A DNA stretch of 64,000 bases, taken from the NCBI GenBank assembly GCA_018340375.1, contig JAFFJZ010000007.1:186001-250000 (forward strand). Direction: 5' to 3'. The translations under genes and the position numbers were made by a program. The notes under the pieces are model-generated. The model searched no databases. It was not told the origin of the DNA and worked only from the letters and a program-made list of their open reading frames with translations. Below, one piece after another: positions 23,362 to 35,730 of the stretch; position 1 is the stretch's first letter; each line of letters opens with the position of its first letter. Source of the DNA: Gonatopus flavifemur (Eukaryota; Arthropoda; Insecta; Hymenoptera; Dryinidae).

Positions 23362-24362
23362 CATAAAACGCTGCTATATCTCTTTACAGCTGTATGTTTG
23401 GCTTATGCATATAGAAGTTTTTCATGTGATTATAAGTAAATTTAGTATATCAAGAATGGTTCACAAATACTGAATGTTGCTAATACCGTCTTATGTGTGT
23501 ATGGACCAATAGCCCATTCATGGACCAAGCCTGGCACAAGACCTCTCGAGGCTTGTCTCGAACAATTCACCAAACTTGGCCCAGGCTTGGGAATGATAAG
23601 ATCAGGACAAGGTTGGACCAATGATATTTTTATGCCTGGTCCAATTGATTCATCAAGCATTAACCAATGCTTCTCGCATCACAGATATTGATGAAAAAAG
23701 TTTGACAGAAATTGATCCATATTTCAGCTTGACTTTCTCTCTCAGAACACCATACATGAATCATAATCAAATGATGGAACAAATGTGCCAAGACTGAGAC
23801 AGGCTTGAGTTCTTTCCAATACCGTCAATACCTACATGGGAAAGACATCTTGAAATCCTGTAAAGAGTTCTTTAAGATCAGTGGATTTCCGTGTATGATA
23901 AGATTGAAAAGTAGCCTATTACCATTGAGTCAAGTTTTATTCTTATTTAGATCAACTATACATCCATTTTAGTGTGTCAAGCTAGGGTGTGGGGCTAATC
24001 ACGAGGAGAAGATTGGACCACTTTTGGCTCGATGGTTATGCACGAATTTTTAGCCATTGTGAACTCGTAATTCGGACTGTAATTAAAAACATTGTGCTAC
24101 TCATGTGGATAACATTGGCTCAATTATTCTCAACGACCGCTTGTTTCCTTACGCTCAGGGTGGCGACAAAAATCTCATTTTCAAATTCCCTGAGAATTCA
24201 CGCTTTTCCAGGAGTACTTTTTATAAATTTCCCTGAGGTTTGTGAACTTTTATATTATGTACAAATAAAATGTTTTCCAACGCTCAAGTATTAATTATTT
24301 CGACTCAGCAAATAGAATTTTGATGATAAGCATAAAATTTGATAATTTTCATCGTTGAACGC
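23362..24362. other. non-coding; repeat pieces
   Basis: 23497-23660 is rich in TTGGACCA/GGCCCA/CTTGG words like the CCCAAG-ended MITEs at 53643 and 54775, but no ends are clear. At 24156-24240 a CAGGGTGGCGACAAAAATC start resembles the inverted piece at 32285-32394. No gene was seen. Confidence 0.4.
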
Positions 24363-24712
24363 ACACGGAGAGATATTTATAGTTAAATTCACTACATGAT
24401 CAGGTGTCTACAGAGTAGAAAATTTTGTGTATTTTCAACACATGCGGATGTCCCAAACGGTCCACTCAAAATTCGTTTTGAATATTGATACAAAGAATGT
24501 GTGGAATTGACGCGAAGGTGTTAATTTACATTGAAACTCTATCAATTTGATAATTTTTTGTGTTGACTTTCAATACGAATATTGAGTGGACAGTTTTTAA
24601 TACAAAATTTTTCACTGCGTATTGTTTCGTCATAGTAAATCTTATTGTAAGTTCAGCCTGTTCTTCGATTACAAAGCACCATAGTAAATTTAATTCTACA
24701 TATTTCTCCGTG
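24363..24712. mobile_element. MITE with CACGGAGA ends, partly nested
   Basis: Inverted ends CACACGGAGAGATATTTATAG and ATTTCTCCGTG. An inner inverted pair (about 24413-24470 and 24560-24625, with TGTCCACTC/GAGTGGACA-like cores) may be a second element inside. Confidence 0.55.
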
Positions 24713-25067
24713 CAGAGTTGATATAATAATATACTTCCGAGTATTTGATATGGTTTATGACATCCCCGTCAAAAGTTACCGCGAGTCACACCTAAGATTG
24801 CCTAGGAATCCACATGGAAATCAATGGGTACCCATGAAATTCCCAGAAATTCCCATGTAGATTTCCATGGGACTCACCTGGATTTTCTTGATAGGGATGT
24901 AAAAAAAAACTAAGTATTTTACGTGCAAAATCAACTTCCTGCTCTTGAGGAGGGTTAAAGGATCTTACATACATTATACTTCAGAAACCAGGTATATTAC
25001 GTGAGAAATTACAAAATTACGTAACAAACCCAGCTCTGGTCAAATACATGACAGAATAAGAGTAATA

Positions 25068-25292
25068 CAGTAGAACTCCAATTATCCGAACTCCAATCAT
25101 CCGAATCGCCGATTTTCCGAATCGATTTCAGAACGGTTTTTTTTCTCTCTCTTTCAAGACGCACAGTTGAGTATGTATAGTTTTTCTTCCTTCAAAAAAT
25201 CCCTTCCTTCCGTAAAAAATCCGATTATCCGAATATTTGTTTTTCCGAATGGGGTCTGGTCCAAATTGATTCGGATAATTGGAGTTCTACTG
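25068..25292. mobile_element. Tigger/pogo-like MITE
   Basis: TA at 25066-25067 and 25293-25294. TIRs CAGTAGAACTCCAATTATCC and its inverse are the hallmark end type of Tigger/pogo elements. 225 bp, no coding capacity. Confidence 0.85.
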
Positions 25293-25594
25293 TATTTAAG
25301 AATTGAAACCACAGGTTCCATCTCAGTTCATATATTTTCAAACGATAAGAATAATTTTGATACGATCTTGTTAATTCAATACGCAGGTACATTTTCTCAT
25401 TACTGGCAAATAAATATCAAATCATAATCACAGCACTTTTTTCACTTTAAATATTGCACCTCCGTCTACAATAAGAATTAACGTCTCAGATAATAAATAA
25501 AAATACGTTGAAACTTTGTGATGTTTGCGAACTAGGCTGTTTTCAGAGCCCAAATTTCGTCATTTATCGCTTCAACTTCAGCTTCAGCATCCCG

Positions 25595-27861
25595 TCACAA
25601 TTTAATTTTCTTTCCTTCTAGTTCTCGAATTTGAAAATTGGCTTGCCTCTTCTTTACTTTAGATGTCTGTTTTTCAGCTTCTTCCTTACGGCGCTGTATA
25701 ACGGCTTCTGCAAACTTCGCTCTGGCATTGCGTACTGAAAGAATTAAGGACTTTGTGATTCCGAATTCTTCTAAACCTCCATTATTTATAATATGGTCAT
25801 ACACGATTCTTCGACACACAAGAGATTCCTCTTTCATGTTTCCCCAGACACAATCTTTCTTGATAGAGAAGCCCCTTTCCACATTCGCATTACCGTGTGA
25901 TAATATCATACTCATTTTCATCACATTAATTGCTTGTTCACAATTCTTTTCGACAGTCAGCAAATGATACCAAAAATGATCAAGTCGTCGATCGTTTATT
26001 CTATATGACTTCATGGCTTCAATGACAGTGGTTTTGGAACATATCTCTCCCAATTGCTGCTTCGCTTTATCAGCATCAATACCAGGCAACCAATTACTCT
26101 CTGTCAGAATCAAAAGCAATTGAGATAGACGTTTAGAAAAAATTTTCGGTTTGACAGTAACATTTGGATCAAAACACTATATAGCCTTGGTTAATGCATA
26201 TTTCAAAAGAGATCGTGTCTTCAATTTCTCTGTACATTTCAGTAAAAAATTTCTACAGTCATTGCGAAAAAATAAAATATCTTTAGCTGAAACTCCTTTG
26301 AGCTTTCTTAGAGTAGATTCGGTAGAAATGCCCAAAAAAATGTCTTCAGGTGATATGAGATTTAGCTTGTCGTTTAAATCCATTCTCATTAGTGCTGATG
26401 AAGAATCCAAAACTTTTCTCACCACAAACCTCTCTATCAAGCGACGCATTACGGTAGATAAGGAGTTGTAAAGGAAAGGAGCGAGAGGAGCATCCGTTTG
26501 AAACTCCCGAAGAAAAGTTTCCAATTCACTTGCGAATGTTATGAAAAATGTAAGTTTGGCTGGTAGCAACTCATCACGAATAGTATTCTTCACATGTAAA
26601 CAGCTTTTGTTTGAAGGCTTTGAACCATCTTTTATAACACCTTCGACGAATAGTTTTAGGGACGGTAACATTTTCAAAGATCGTTGTGCAACATCAGAAT
26701 TCTCCAGCCAGCGTACGGAGCGAAATCTTAGAGGAGGTGAATCTGATTGGGAGTATGAATGCAATGAAGCTCACCTAGCAGGTGAATCTTTGAATAAGGA
26801 ATATAATGCTCTGTGTAACTCAAATGGTTCCCATCCCGTAGAATTCGCTCAATTTTCAAAAGCTCCATTGAGGACATGAAGTCCACAAGATCCTATTTCC
26901 AAAATTTCTGAGGCATCGTTATTCTGATCTCTTGTGAAAGCTCTAAGATCTTTGAGAAATTTGACATTCACATTGGGCCCATCCATAGAAACCTGGAAGA
27001 TTTTATTCAAGTTAAATGGTTGTGTGGAATCTAGAAATGCAGAAAATGAATCAGTGGCTCGTGTTTTTTCTAGAAAGGCTGAAGTCAGATATCGGGTTTC
27101 TACTTGATTATTTTTTCCCCAGTACCTGCCATTGATATCCATTTGTTGCTTCTGCGTAATTTTATTCCAACATTCATCGAACCCAAAGACCAAATGTGTA
27201 CAATTACGTATATCATCTATTGGATTTTGTTTGAGCGTTGGAGCTATTCCATATGTTATTGTGTAAGCCATTTTGTCTCTACCTAATTGCATGTTTGCAG
27301 CAATTGAACTATCCGGAAAAATCTTTGGATATATCTTGACATCTTTTTCAGCTGATCTCAAAGACTTATGTGTCATTACTGCTTGTAAACAGCAAATTAT
27401 TTCAGCCCGTATAACACTTTCTTCCAAAACATATTTATCCATTCCTCGGAGACGATGCGCATCTTGAGCAAGTTGATTCTGAGATTGGTTTTGATTAGAC
27501 TGAGATGGTTCCACCGTTGTTGGTGTCTGTTCAGAGGGAATCTCTATGGATGATGAAATAATGTTTGTTTTAGATGATGCCTCAGTAACAGAAATCGATG
27601 GAGCATCAATCATAGAAGTCGACGAGGCTTTCGAATCTTTGAAAAAACTGTCAATGCGAGTTGAAGTGAGAGCATTTTTTCTCTCAACTGATGTTTCTTC
27701 CCTTTTCTGTGGCTATTTACTGCTGTAACGCCCATATTACTCGAACTGGATTTGCATTGACATAAACTGCAATATCCATTAGTTGTATCTTTGGGGACGG
27801 GACGCAGCCATTGGAAAGTTGAAAGCCAATCCTTTTGGAAGTGGCATTTGAAATTTGTCAT
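25595..27861 (-). pseudogene. hAT-like transposase, broken
   Basis: Cut-and-paste transposase remnant on the minus strand. The N-terminal frame (27861-27610) has a BED-type zinc finger (YCSLC...HRKGKKH). Then 27613-26849 carries the catalytic-core blocks FGFDECWNK, QMDINGRYW and SMDGPNVNVKF, 26764-26177 a middle region, and 26119-25595 the C-terminal block HGNANVERGFSI typical of hAT transposases. Acidic residues D (FDE), D (MDG) and E (VERG) fit the hAT DDE set. Breaks: a frameshift near 27610-27640, two in-frame stops between 26850 and 26764, and one between 26177 and 26119. No TIRs were found around it. Confidence 0.85.
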
Positions 27862-28130
27862 TATTACGTAACAAATTTGAAAACAACATACACTTTTGCC
27901 GAATAACGAACGGTGTGACGCTTTGATTTTGTGTGAAAATCAATTGTTTTCAATTTTGATTTCAGTTCTAAAAAACAAAATGGCACACATAAAAAAAATC
28001 ACAACATTGAAACTAAATCTTTTTGATAACGATATTATTACATGGAATTGTGTTGCATAATTGATAGATTTTTTTGCATTTACATAAAACTTGGAAGATA
28101 TAGAAAACATCTGTGTCACGGTTGACCATA
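27862..28130. other. non-coding flank of hAT remnant
   Basis: No gene or terminal repeat was recognised. Confidence 0.35.
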
Positions 28131-28391
28131 CTGTTGAAAAAATCTATGAATTCAATACACAAAATTTTGAAGCAATTAACGCACGTATTTGTGTTTAAAA
28201 TTCATCACAGATTTCATAAGAATCCAAATTAAATTTGGTATGAAAATCATTTCAAGATAATATTGTGTTTGAATTCCAATAAAAATGTGGGAAATTCAAT
28301 ACAAAAATGTGTTGTGTCAATGACTTTCAAACTTGTGTATTAAAATCAATACAAATATTTTGAGATTTGCGATGGAAATTTTTAACAGTGT
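28131..28391. mobile_element. MITE with CACTGTTRAAAATTT-type ends
   Basis: Starts ATACTGTTGAAAAAATC and ends GGAAATTTTTAACAGTGTA. The interior is full of CAATACA/TGTATTG words in both orientations. The same end type is seen at 11385 and 21256. Confidence 0.5.
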
Positions 28392-29305
28392 ATGCATACA
28401 TCTACTTCAGTAAAACCAGAATATATTATCAATGTTCCACAAATATTAAAAATACATTACATGCACAGTCCTCATCTTTTCCAATGCTTTACAATTCTTA
28501 AATATTTCTCAGAATCAATTTTATATGGATCCTAATTAGCATTATCTCCTCACCTAACTAACCCTTATCATCAATTCGTTTAAAGAGTGAGTCGATGAAA
28601 TAAAAATTCTCAGTCAGATGTCGAGTAAATCGATTAGTCCAAAGATCAATGGCCATATTCGTGTAGCTCCTACTTATGTGGTTGTCAGCTCTGAAACAAA
28701 GCATTTTAAAGCTTTTTTCCAAAGGAAAAGTGTCTTGTTTTTTTGCCTCAAAAATCACCTCCTGGCAGGTTCGAAATATTTGTTGTATAATAATTATTTT
28801 GGTGTTTCATAAGATATCTTAGACTTGTCTTGAGATATCTTCAAGACATTAATTTTCATCTGGGAAGTAGTAATTTGTTAAAATGCAATAACCTCATTCT
28901 CTAATTTCAGTAGTATACCAATATCTATATACCTATACTAGGTAATATATATGTATATACGTACATTGGAATAGGCTGCGTGAAAATCAAAAGTTGTATA
29001 CAATAATACGTTTTTTATTAACTTTTTGACAACTAGTAGATTGAAAACAGAAAACGCGACGTGATACGTCGCAAGAAAAGTCAGTCGTTCCCCTCGCTGT
29101 CACTTGTTCATGTGTTAAGTATTGCCAATCTTTGTTGCACTTCGCCATGACACCATAGCATCAGTGGTATACATTTCTGACGTCCAAGACTGTACTTGCA
29201 CGCCCTCTTTACTACTTCATTTCACTTGTACTAGATATCAATATCGCACGCATGGATCATCAAGAGGAGGGTGATCTGAAAATGATTCTTCATGTATGCA
29301 AAGTG
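28392..29305. other. non-coding
   Basis: No convincing gene. The overlapping frames at 28558-28812 on both strands have no motif. Confidence 0.4.
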
Positions 29306-29445
29306 AGGATGGGGGCCGAATCAACGAAAAGACAAATCAACGAAACCATTGGTTGAACAGGAAGAGATGTATAATGTAGGATGTCTTATTCTTTCCAACT
29401 AACGGTTTCGTTGATTTGGTTTTTCGTTGATTCGGTCCCCATCCC
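29306..29445. mobile_element. MITE with GGGGCCGAATCAACGAA arms
   Basis: GGATGGGGGCCGAATCAACG at 29308 is answered by CGTTGATTCGGTCCCCATCC at about 29425-29444; the arms extend through a second AAATCAACGAAACC / GGTTTCGTTGATTT pair. 140-bp hairpin. Confidence 0.7.
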
Positions 29446-29759
29446 AAAGTGATATCGGATTGTATGTCATTTCTAATTTGAAATGGCACGTAGGTGGATG
29501 AATTCAAGATAAATGTATCGACTGGACATGAGATAGATTTTTATCATACATCAAAACAAATTCATGAATATCATATTGTTGTTAAATATCTTATGTCAGA
29601 AAATCTGGTAGAATTTACAAGCCAATCTAAAATAAACTTCATTTTCATAACCTCATTCATTTCTAGTTTCAGACAATTTTCGCGGGAACAAATTTTTCAA
29701 AATTTTTGGTCGATTTGGTCATCACCTCTTTACCAGCACTTGATGAAATTTGCAAGCCC

Positions 29760-30030
29760 ACACAGCACGCTGGTCCCGATATATTTATAAAGAATCCTTT
29801 GATGACCCTGATGACATTGGCTGAACCCTATCGGCCAACTTATGTCACTTTTTATAGGAAGTTTTTATGAAAAATTCAGGAGGATCAAATGAACGATTGG
29901 AAAATACTCAATCGATTTCTGTCGTGAAAAATACTGTGACATTTTTTAATGCGAAGTTACAGTAATTAGCCGATAGATTTCAGCCAATGTCTTCAGGGCC
30001 ATGATTCTTCATAAATTTATCGTGGGATTC
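29760..30030. repeat. foldback element
   Basis: AAGAATCCTTTGATGACCCTG...CATTGGCTGAA at about 29790-29835 is inverted at about 29965-30020 (TTTCAGCCAATGTCTTCAGGG). Loop about 130 bp. Confidence 0.6.
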
Positions 30031-30282
30031 TCTGAGAGTCCCTGTTCAAAATGAGTCCTTTATGAATCTCTGATATTCAAAAAGAATGGTCAAGGATTCT
30101 TTATGAATGCTTTCGCAGCTGACATAACGAGGGCTCTTAGATATTGGGGATGTTGGTGGCTTGGACAATCCAATCAAATACTGAGGGAAAATATCTTTGA
30201 AGGGGATAGCCTGGCGTAGAATGAGAAAAAACAAAACACCTTTTCTTGTTTTTCATTTCAGAAAACCTACTCTTCAAATTTT

Positions 30283-30399
30283 TTGGAGTGAAAATCCACT
30301 CCTAAAGAGTGAAAATACTGCGAGTCCAACAAGAGTGAGATTTCACTCCTAAACAGTGAGTTTTCACTCCATGAGAGTGAATTTTCACTCTTTTTCCAT
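30283..30399. repeat. GAGTGAAA-rich hairpin element, copy 1
   Basis: Seven or more GAGTGAAA/TTTCACTC words in both orientations, spaced irregularly, forming many alternative stems. The related copy is at 44450-44593. Confidence 0.5.
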
Positions 30400-31308
30400 A
30401 TCTGCTGCTGTACCTTGCTCAAACTTTCACATAATTGCACCAAAAAATTAATTTGAATCCTTCAATATGCCAACAATAAATGCTGCAAATGGTAAAACTA
30501 TATGCTGAACAGTTGTTTCTGAAATACATCCACAAAAAAGTGCTTGTTTCTGATGTTTCACACCGGGCTATCTCCTTAATCTTCAGAGGACGGGGTGACT
30601 CAAAAAATTTTTTACCATTTCTCCTGTGTTAAACACACCAAGTTCCCCTGAGAAACAAGAAAAATGGTGTTTCCCAGGGTGGTCCCTTTTGGGACTAGTC
30701 CCGTTCTCTCAAGGTTAATAGATTTCAATTGGTTTCAAAAAGAGAGTAAGGACCACTTGAATACAGGTGAAAGATTAGCGAGATTTTGATCACCTCTTCC
30801 TTGACGTAAACCGATCAAATTCAGTCAAAAATTTTCTAATCGGTCATAATAGGTCTTTTTGAGCAGGTTTATTTCCCAATTTATATGATGAAAGGGAACC
30901 CAATACACATTTTTGTGGAAATCTTACGGGACATAGATATCTTAAACGTATATAGAAGATGTATTATGCAATATTGTACGGCATCTTTTAGATCGCTTCA
31001 ATGTATCTTTCAGAGTGATCCAAAAGAGGGATTCAAAAATGTTTACTGGGAAAGTATTAGTGAAAATTCTCGAGAACAACTACAATGCGATTCGTGACTG
31101 TATATAAATAAAAGGTTTTCTGGAGGTTTGTTTCATCATTTTTTGTATTCTTCTTTCAAACCAAGCCAACTCTCATACGGCACAAGGATATATATATGAT
31201 ATCTAAGATATTTTCGACATTCAATGCAAATCCAATGGACGTCAAATGAATATTAGACGAATATTGGAATATCCATTGAATACTTGATAGGTGCCATATT
31301 TACTCTCT
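30400..31308. other. non-coding
   Basis: No gene was seen. The 70-residue frame at 30885-31097 has no family motif. Confidence 0.4.
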
Positions 31309-31447
31309 AAATCCGAATCAGTGAAAAGTACTGAGAACCAGTGAATTCCACTGACCAACCAGTGCTAAGTCGTCCACTGTGGACGACTTAGGACTGATTC
31401 GCCAGTGAAATTCACTGATTCTCAGTGCTTTTCACTGATTGGGATTT
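31309..31447. repeat. hairpin with CAGTGAAA motifs
   Basis: AAATCCGAATCAGTGAAAAG at 31309 is inverted at 31428-31447. The centre CTAAGTCGTCCACTGTGGACGACTTAG is itself a perfect short palindrome, and CAGTGAA/TTCACTG words line both arms. Confidence 0.65.
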
Positions 31448-31498
31448 ACAGAGTCAACGTGCTGTATGAGATCTGTACCCAGATAAAACACGATGGAT

Positions 31499-31752
31499 TC
31501 TTTTTCAAGAACAAAGAATAGAATTCTCCAAGAACTCTTTTCGAACTAATGAATTTATAATGAACTCTGGAGGAGTTCAATGTTTGAGACATTCACAAAT
31601 ACTATGAGGGTACTGTGAGAATACTTTCAGAATTGTTCCAGTACTCCCACAGGACTCGTTAATGTCTCAAACATTGAACTCCTCCAAACTTTTGTTGAAT
31701 TCATCAAATTCAAAAAGAGTTCTTGAACAATTCTATTTCTTGTTCTTGAGAA
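31499..31752. repeat. hairpin with about 80-100 bp arms
   Basis: TTTCAAGAACAAAGAATAGAA...GAGGAGTTCAATGTTTGAGAC on the left is inverted as GTCTCAAACATTGAACTCCTC...TTCTATTTCTTGTTCTTGA on the right. Probably a MITE. Confidence 0.65.
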
Positions 31753-33044
31753 AGCATTTTCCATGTGCTATCAGGTTATTGACTGATTTTTCAAATTTTT
31801 GTGTAGTGAAAGCTACAAACTCACTTTTTATGTTCTACTGGATAAATTTTGGTCGATTATGAATTTTTGAAAAAAGCACTGAAAGTTGTTTCCTTATCAG
31901 AATAGAATTGGATGAAAAGAACAATTAACAATCAACAATTTTTCAACACAGAAAATAGTTCAAATTTATTCACTAGAGGAATACAGATGAATTGTAAGAA
32001 TTAGATATTCTCGAAATATTCTAGAACAATTTCAAAAAATCTGACTGATTATTACAATTTATTTATATTCCTTTGGATATTAGCTATTTCCTGTATTGAA
32101 AAATTGTTCAATGTTTCCTTCATTCAATTTCATTTTGATAAGAAAAAAAAATCAAAAAATTATATTTATATATATTATTTCCAATGTGAGATTTCCATAA
32201 GAATCAGTTAAAAGTTAGGTGAAAGTAAGAAGAAAACAATGGCAATACCGAATCTCAATTTGAAACACGACTTCCACACATTTCCCTGAGTTTCCAATTT
32301 TATTTTCGAAATTCCCTGATATTTCCCTGAGATTTCCAGAATATTAAAAATCCCTGAGATTTCCCTGATTTCCCGGTTCTGTCGCCACCCTGTACGCTTG
32401 TACCAAGTCCAATGGCCATTCCAAAGATATGAACAAATGTACCATAACTGACTATGCATTGGAAATGTTGGGACAATCACGGAACAATATTGGTCCAATT
32501 ATTCTTAACGGAGGTTTGTTCCTGACACATGTGCCAATCCTGGGACAAGCTTCAGTTTTTTTCAGTCTTGTCAATGCTTGCATGGGGTCTTGTGATATAA
32601 AGATTAGAGTAGTCCAATATAAGAGGGACATATATTCCTAGACTTCTCAACTCAGATCCTCATTGAGAAATGTTCGGTTTTCCTGATCAAGATCTTATTC
32701 CTCCCCTGGAATACATTTTTGTTCGGGCCTTATCAGATACTCAAGTCATGTTCTGAAGGAGAATCAGGTGTGCCTCTTCTGGACCTGATATTTTCCATAT
32801 TGAGATGTATACTAGGGTATCTGTGTGATCATGACAGCGGAATTTTCTTTGTTGAAATTTTCATCTGAATTTTATTCAAATATTTTCACATAAAATATTC
32901 CTTTGGATATGAACAGAGATGGAGTTATTATGCTGTTTTCAAGATGTTCAGAATGATATTTATAATTGAATTTTTTCTTCTAGGCGGGGGAAGTTGTCAA
33001 GAATTTTGTGGAAAGAAGACATGAGCATTACGTTCTACTGGCAT
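31753..33044. other. non-coding; TE fragments
   Basis: 32285-32394 consists of TTTCCCTGA-rich sequence ending GGTTCTGTCGCCACCCTGTA, the inverted form of a CAGGGTGGCGACA-type end also seen at 24156. 32440-32600 has GGGACAA/TTGGTCC words resembling a GGCCCA-type MITE. No gene was seen. Confidence 0.45.
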
Positions 33045-33348
33045 CAAATTGCATCCATACATTTTATTCGTTAGCGATGTGAAAAATCCTACAACTTATT
33101 ACATAGTGATTGGTAATTACTATGCTGAACGGGAATCGGTCATCGAAGCATTGGATTTTGCTTAGAAAAGTTTCTTTGCTCTCAATTTTACATTCCCTAA
33201 GCAGTCAAAGTTCGTATGGGTTTTTCGCCAAAAAGTTTCCTGCCGTATGTCGGTTCAAAGGGAAAGACTGAATGCAACCCTGAATAAAGCTTTGTCCTTC
33301 ATAGAACAAGATTTAGGTGTGAAGCTCGATTCAACACTCATTATTTGA
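33045..33348 (+). pseudogene. degenerate coding fragment, TE-type protein
   Basis: A plus-strand frame reads through 33045-33348 with one in-frame TAG at 33163-33165. Blocks YILFVSDVKNPTTYYIVIGN and FPKQSKFVWVF resemble the C-terminal part of uncharacterised multi-copy insect proteins that carry an N-terminal SAM-like domain. A SAM-like N-terminal piece occurs at 45179 but in the wrong order to be the same gene. Identification is from memory of the family and is weak. Function unknown. Confidence 0.4.
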
Positions 33349-33634
33349 AATTACAAAATTATGGTAAACTAAGCAGACACTAGGAAGTAACTGATGAGAC
33401 ACTTGCCAGTAACTGACGAGGAATTTTTTGGAATAAATATGACTCTCTAAATTTCTTGGAGTGGAATAGCGCTCTTGAAGAATGTGTATTTCAGGGGGAA
33501 AAAATCTGTCACAGATTTTAGTTATTCTTGTAAAAGAAAATAAAAATAATCCATTTTTATCTTTGCACCAACATCCCCAAACTCCGCAACATTCTGTAAT
33601 TGCTCGTTGTACTGATGGGAATTTATTATGCACC

Positions 33635-33722
33635 TTCGGGGATTTGGACCGCTGTAATCAATCTACCTGAACGTAAACCTACACAACCTATGCCTAAACG
33701 ACCTGAGCTAAACCGACACTTG
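33635..33722 (-). repeat. tRNA-like SINE, inverted copy
   Basis: Read on the minus strand it gives CGGTTTAGCTCAGGTCGTTT (a good A box), GGCATAGGTTGTGTAGG, and GGTCCAAATCCCC (B-box-like). Same order as at 4612 and 14147. The A-to-B distance is longer than in a tRNA. Confidence 0.5.
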
Positions 33723-34093
33723 CGTCTGTGGTAGAAAAACTTGCAACAAGTGTTCCTGGAGTACCTCGGTTGATTTCCTGTAGAACGATGTGTTACAATA
33801 ATAATCAAATCTAACTCGATAAATTTTTGAATCATTATAATATTAGGGATGAATATAGCGAAGTATTGAAAATTCTGTAATGATGTGCCAGTTGATAAAA
33901 TTTGATTCCGACGTTGACAAATTTCCAATCCATGTAATTTTCTAACCTCAAAATTTTTGAATCACATATACTTATATGGTATATGTACTGTGAGAGGTTA
34001 TATAATTTTATCAATAAAATGAATTGAACTTGAAATTATTGATGTATAATTTCATATGAAGTGAATTGTGAATTTGGAAGTGAATTTAATTCA
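33723..34093. other. non-coding flank of the Polinton-like element
   Basis: No gene was seen; AT-rich. Confidence 0.4.
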
Positions 34094-34490
34094 ATGTATA
34101 TTCAATCGACGCTCAAAGTTTCTATTTTTTGCAATGCTTTGGTTTGAGTCTGTATCCAAATTTTTGTTTACTTTCAAGATCATTATTTCATTCTCTTGAA
34201 GACTTACAGAATTCCCTTATTGGAAGTGATTGTGCTAATTTGGAATACCTTTAGTTCTGTATGATACTAATAATTGATGATCCTAGGTGTCATTAGTCAA
34301 TACCGCATGTCTGAGTCACTGTGTTTGATACCATGTGATGATAAACAATAGTGAGTATACCCTGTAACAATAAACAATACTGGATATAGTTGATAAATAC
34401 CATGTATCGATGAACAATATTGGATGTAGTTGCTCGATACCATGGATTAATGACCAATATTGGATACAGTTGATCGATGCCATGGATAGT
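34094..34490 (+). repeat. left terminal inverted repeat of Polinton-like element
   Basis: Matches the inverse of 44016-44375 through blocks such as GGAATACCTTTAGTTCT, CCTAGGTGTCATTAG and GAGTATACCCTGTAACAATA. The inner 150 bp hold tandem units of about 42 bp (GATACCATG...ACAATATTGGATA). Confidence 0.85.
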
Positions 34491-35183
34491 AGTTATATAA
34501 GGCCGGTTCTGGACCGATTAGTATTAGTGCATGTCCGTGTGAGGGTGAGCTAGTATGCGTGTGTGTCTGTGTGACCAAAAGAATGACGTCATACTACATG
34601 TCAACATGGTGTAGGGTTACATGGAATGCTGGGAATTGTTTACAGAAAGGGCTCATATTACACAGAATTCTGAGAATTTCTCGAAAAATGATATCACGGT
34701 ACATGAGATTCTAAGAATTATTTACGAAATGTGATCACTGGATCCTTTCAGTGGTGTCATATTACAAGATTCTGGGGAATGATACCATATTCCCATAATT
34801 CTGGGAATGATAACAATGATATCATGGTACATGAGATTTTAAGAATTGTTTATAACACGAGATCATATTACATAGAACTCTTCAAATGGTGTCATGTTGC
34901 ATGATTCTAAGAAATTCAGAAATCATATATCATATTATGCGTTTTATGCAGGTCCTTCCCCCTCCCCAATATTTTGTCTTATATCATCCCTATTACGTTG
35001 TACATTATTCTTAGAAGTCGACACTGTTCCTTTTGATATACATATTATGAATCACTTCATTCCTTTGATGCATGCCGTTATCATTTTATTTTGAGTATAG
35101 TTTCGCTCCCACTTTTCTCCCTTTCATTCAATGGAATCGTATATAAGTGCAGCTCATCATTCAGCGTTTTCAAAAACCGGAGA

Positions 35184-35348
35184 ATGTTGAGCAGATACAC
35201 TCATCAAGAGTTGAAAATTCGCATAGAACTATTTTCCAAAGACATCGAAAAACTGAAACAATCAATAAGAGTGTATTGCGACGTTCGTGAAATATCAAAG
35301 CGTTTCGATTATTTGAACATAAGTGAGGTGAAATCTTGTAATAAGTAA
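35184..35348 (+). CDS. small ORF of Polinton-like element
   Basis: 54 residues from the first ATG (MLSRYTHQELKIRIEL...). Charged and helical-looking, with no domain recognised. It sits just inside the left terminal repeat and is followed within 50 bases by the ITTKYG gene on the same strand, so co-transcription is possible. Could be chance, but position and composition fit a small element gene. Confidence 0.4.
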   Translation: MLSRYTHQELKIRIELFSKDIEKLKQSIRVYCDVREISKRFDYLNISEVKSCNK

Positions 35349-35397
35349 TACAACTCTCATTGGAAAGTGTGAGAAAAAAACATTTGAATTGAACGAG

Positions 35398-35709
35398 ATG
35401 GATTTCAGTGAAATCAACAAAGTTAGTTGTGTGGAAGACTATCTACCAATCAAGAAGTTGAAGGATTTGGAAATGAATAAGAGCCAACAGATTGCAGACA
35501 TAAGGAGGATCACTACAAAATATGGTGTGAAAATTATCATGGACGTTGAAAACAGTTTCACCATATTCCTTCCACAAAGAGTACAGGAACTTCTTGGAGA
35601 AGACAAAGATCTGTTCAATCAGTTACAACAGTCGTGCATTGCTAAACAATTGTTCATGACTTTCTTGGGAGGAGTATGCAACAAACTTGAATTTACAAAC
35701 AGTGTTTGA
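35398..35709 (+). CDS. small ITTKYG-motif protein, possibly ssDNA-binding
   Basis: 103 residues from ATG 35398. The centre reads RRITTKYGVKIIMDVE followed by TIFLPQRVQELL. This alternation of basic beta-type segments, with 'ITTKYG' then 'FLP.R', recurs in small proteins carried by insect elements with DNA polymerase B. I infer an OB-fold-like or single-strand DNA-binding role next to a PolB replicase; that is not shown. It lies between two plus-strand ORFs with short gaps (49 and 21 bases). The reading frame is intact. Confidence 0.5.
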   Translation: MDFSEINKVSCVEDYLPIKKLKDLEMNKSQQIADIRRITTKYGVKIIMDVENSFTIFLPQRVQELLGEDKDLFNQLQQSCIAKQLFMTFLGGVCNKLEFTNSV

Positions 35710-35730
35710 GGTGACATTTTTCAAGTGACA

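Noticed and set aside
23497..23660. Fourth copy of the CCCAAG MITE
   Set aside because: Word content is similar but no inverted ends or TA pair could be found.
25638..27728. Plus-strand frames opposite the hAT remnant
   Set aside because: Antisense shadows; the minus strand carries the recognisable transposase blocks.
35091..35183. N-terminal extension of the 54-residue ORF
   Set aside because: It would need a TTG start; the hydrophobic stretch is probably untranslated.
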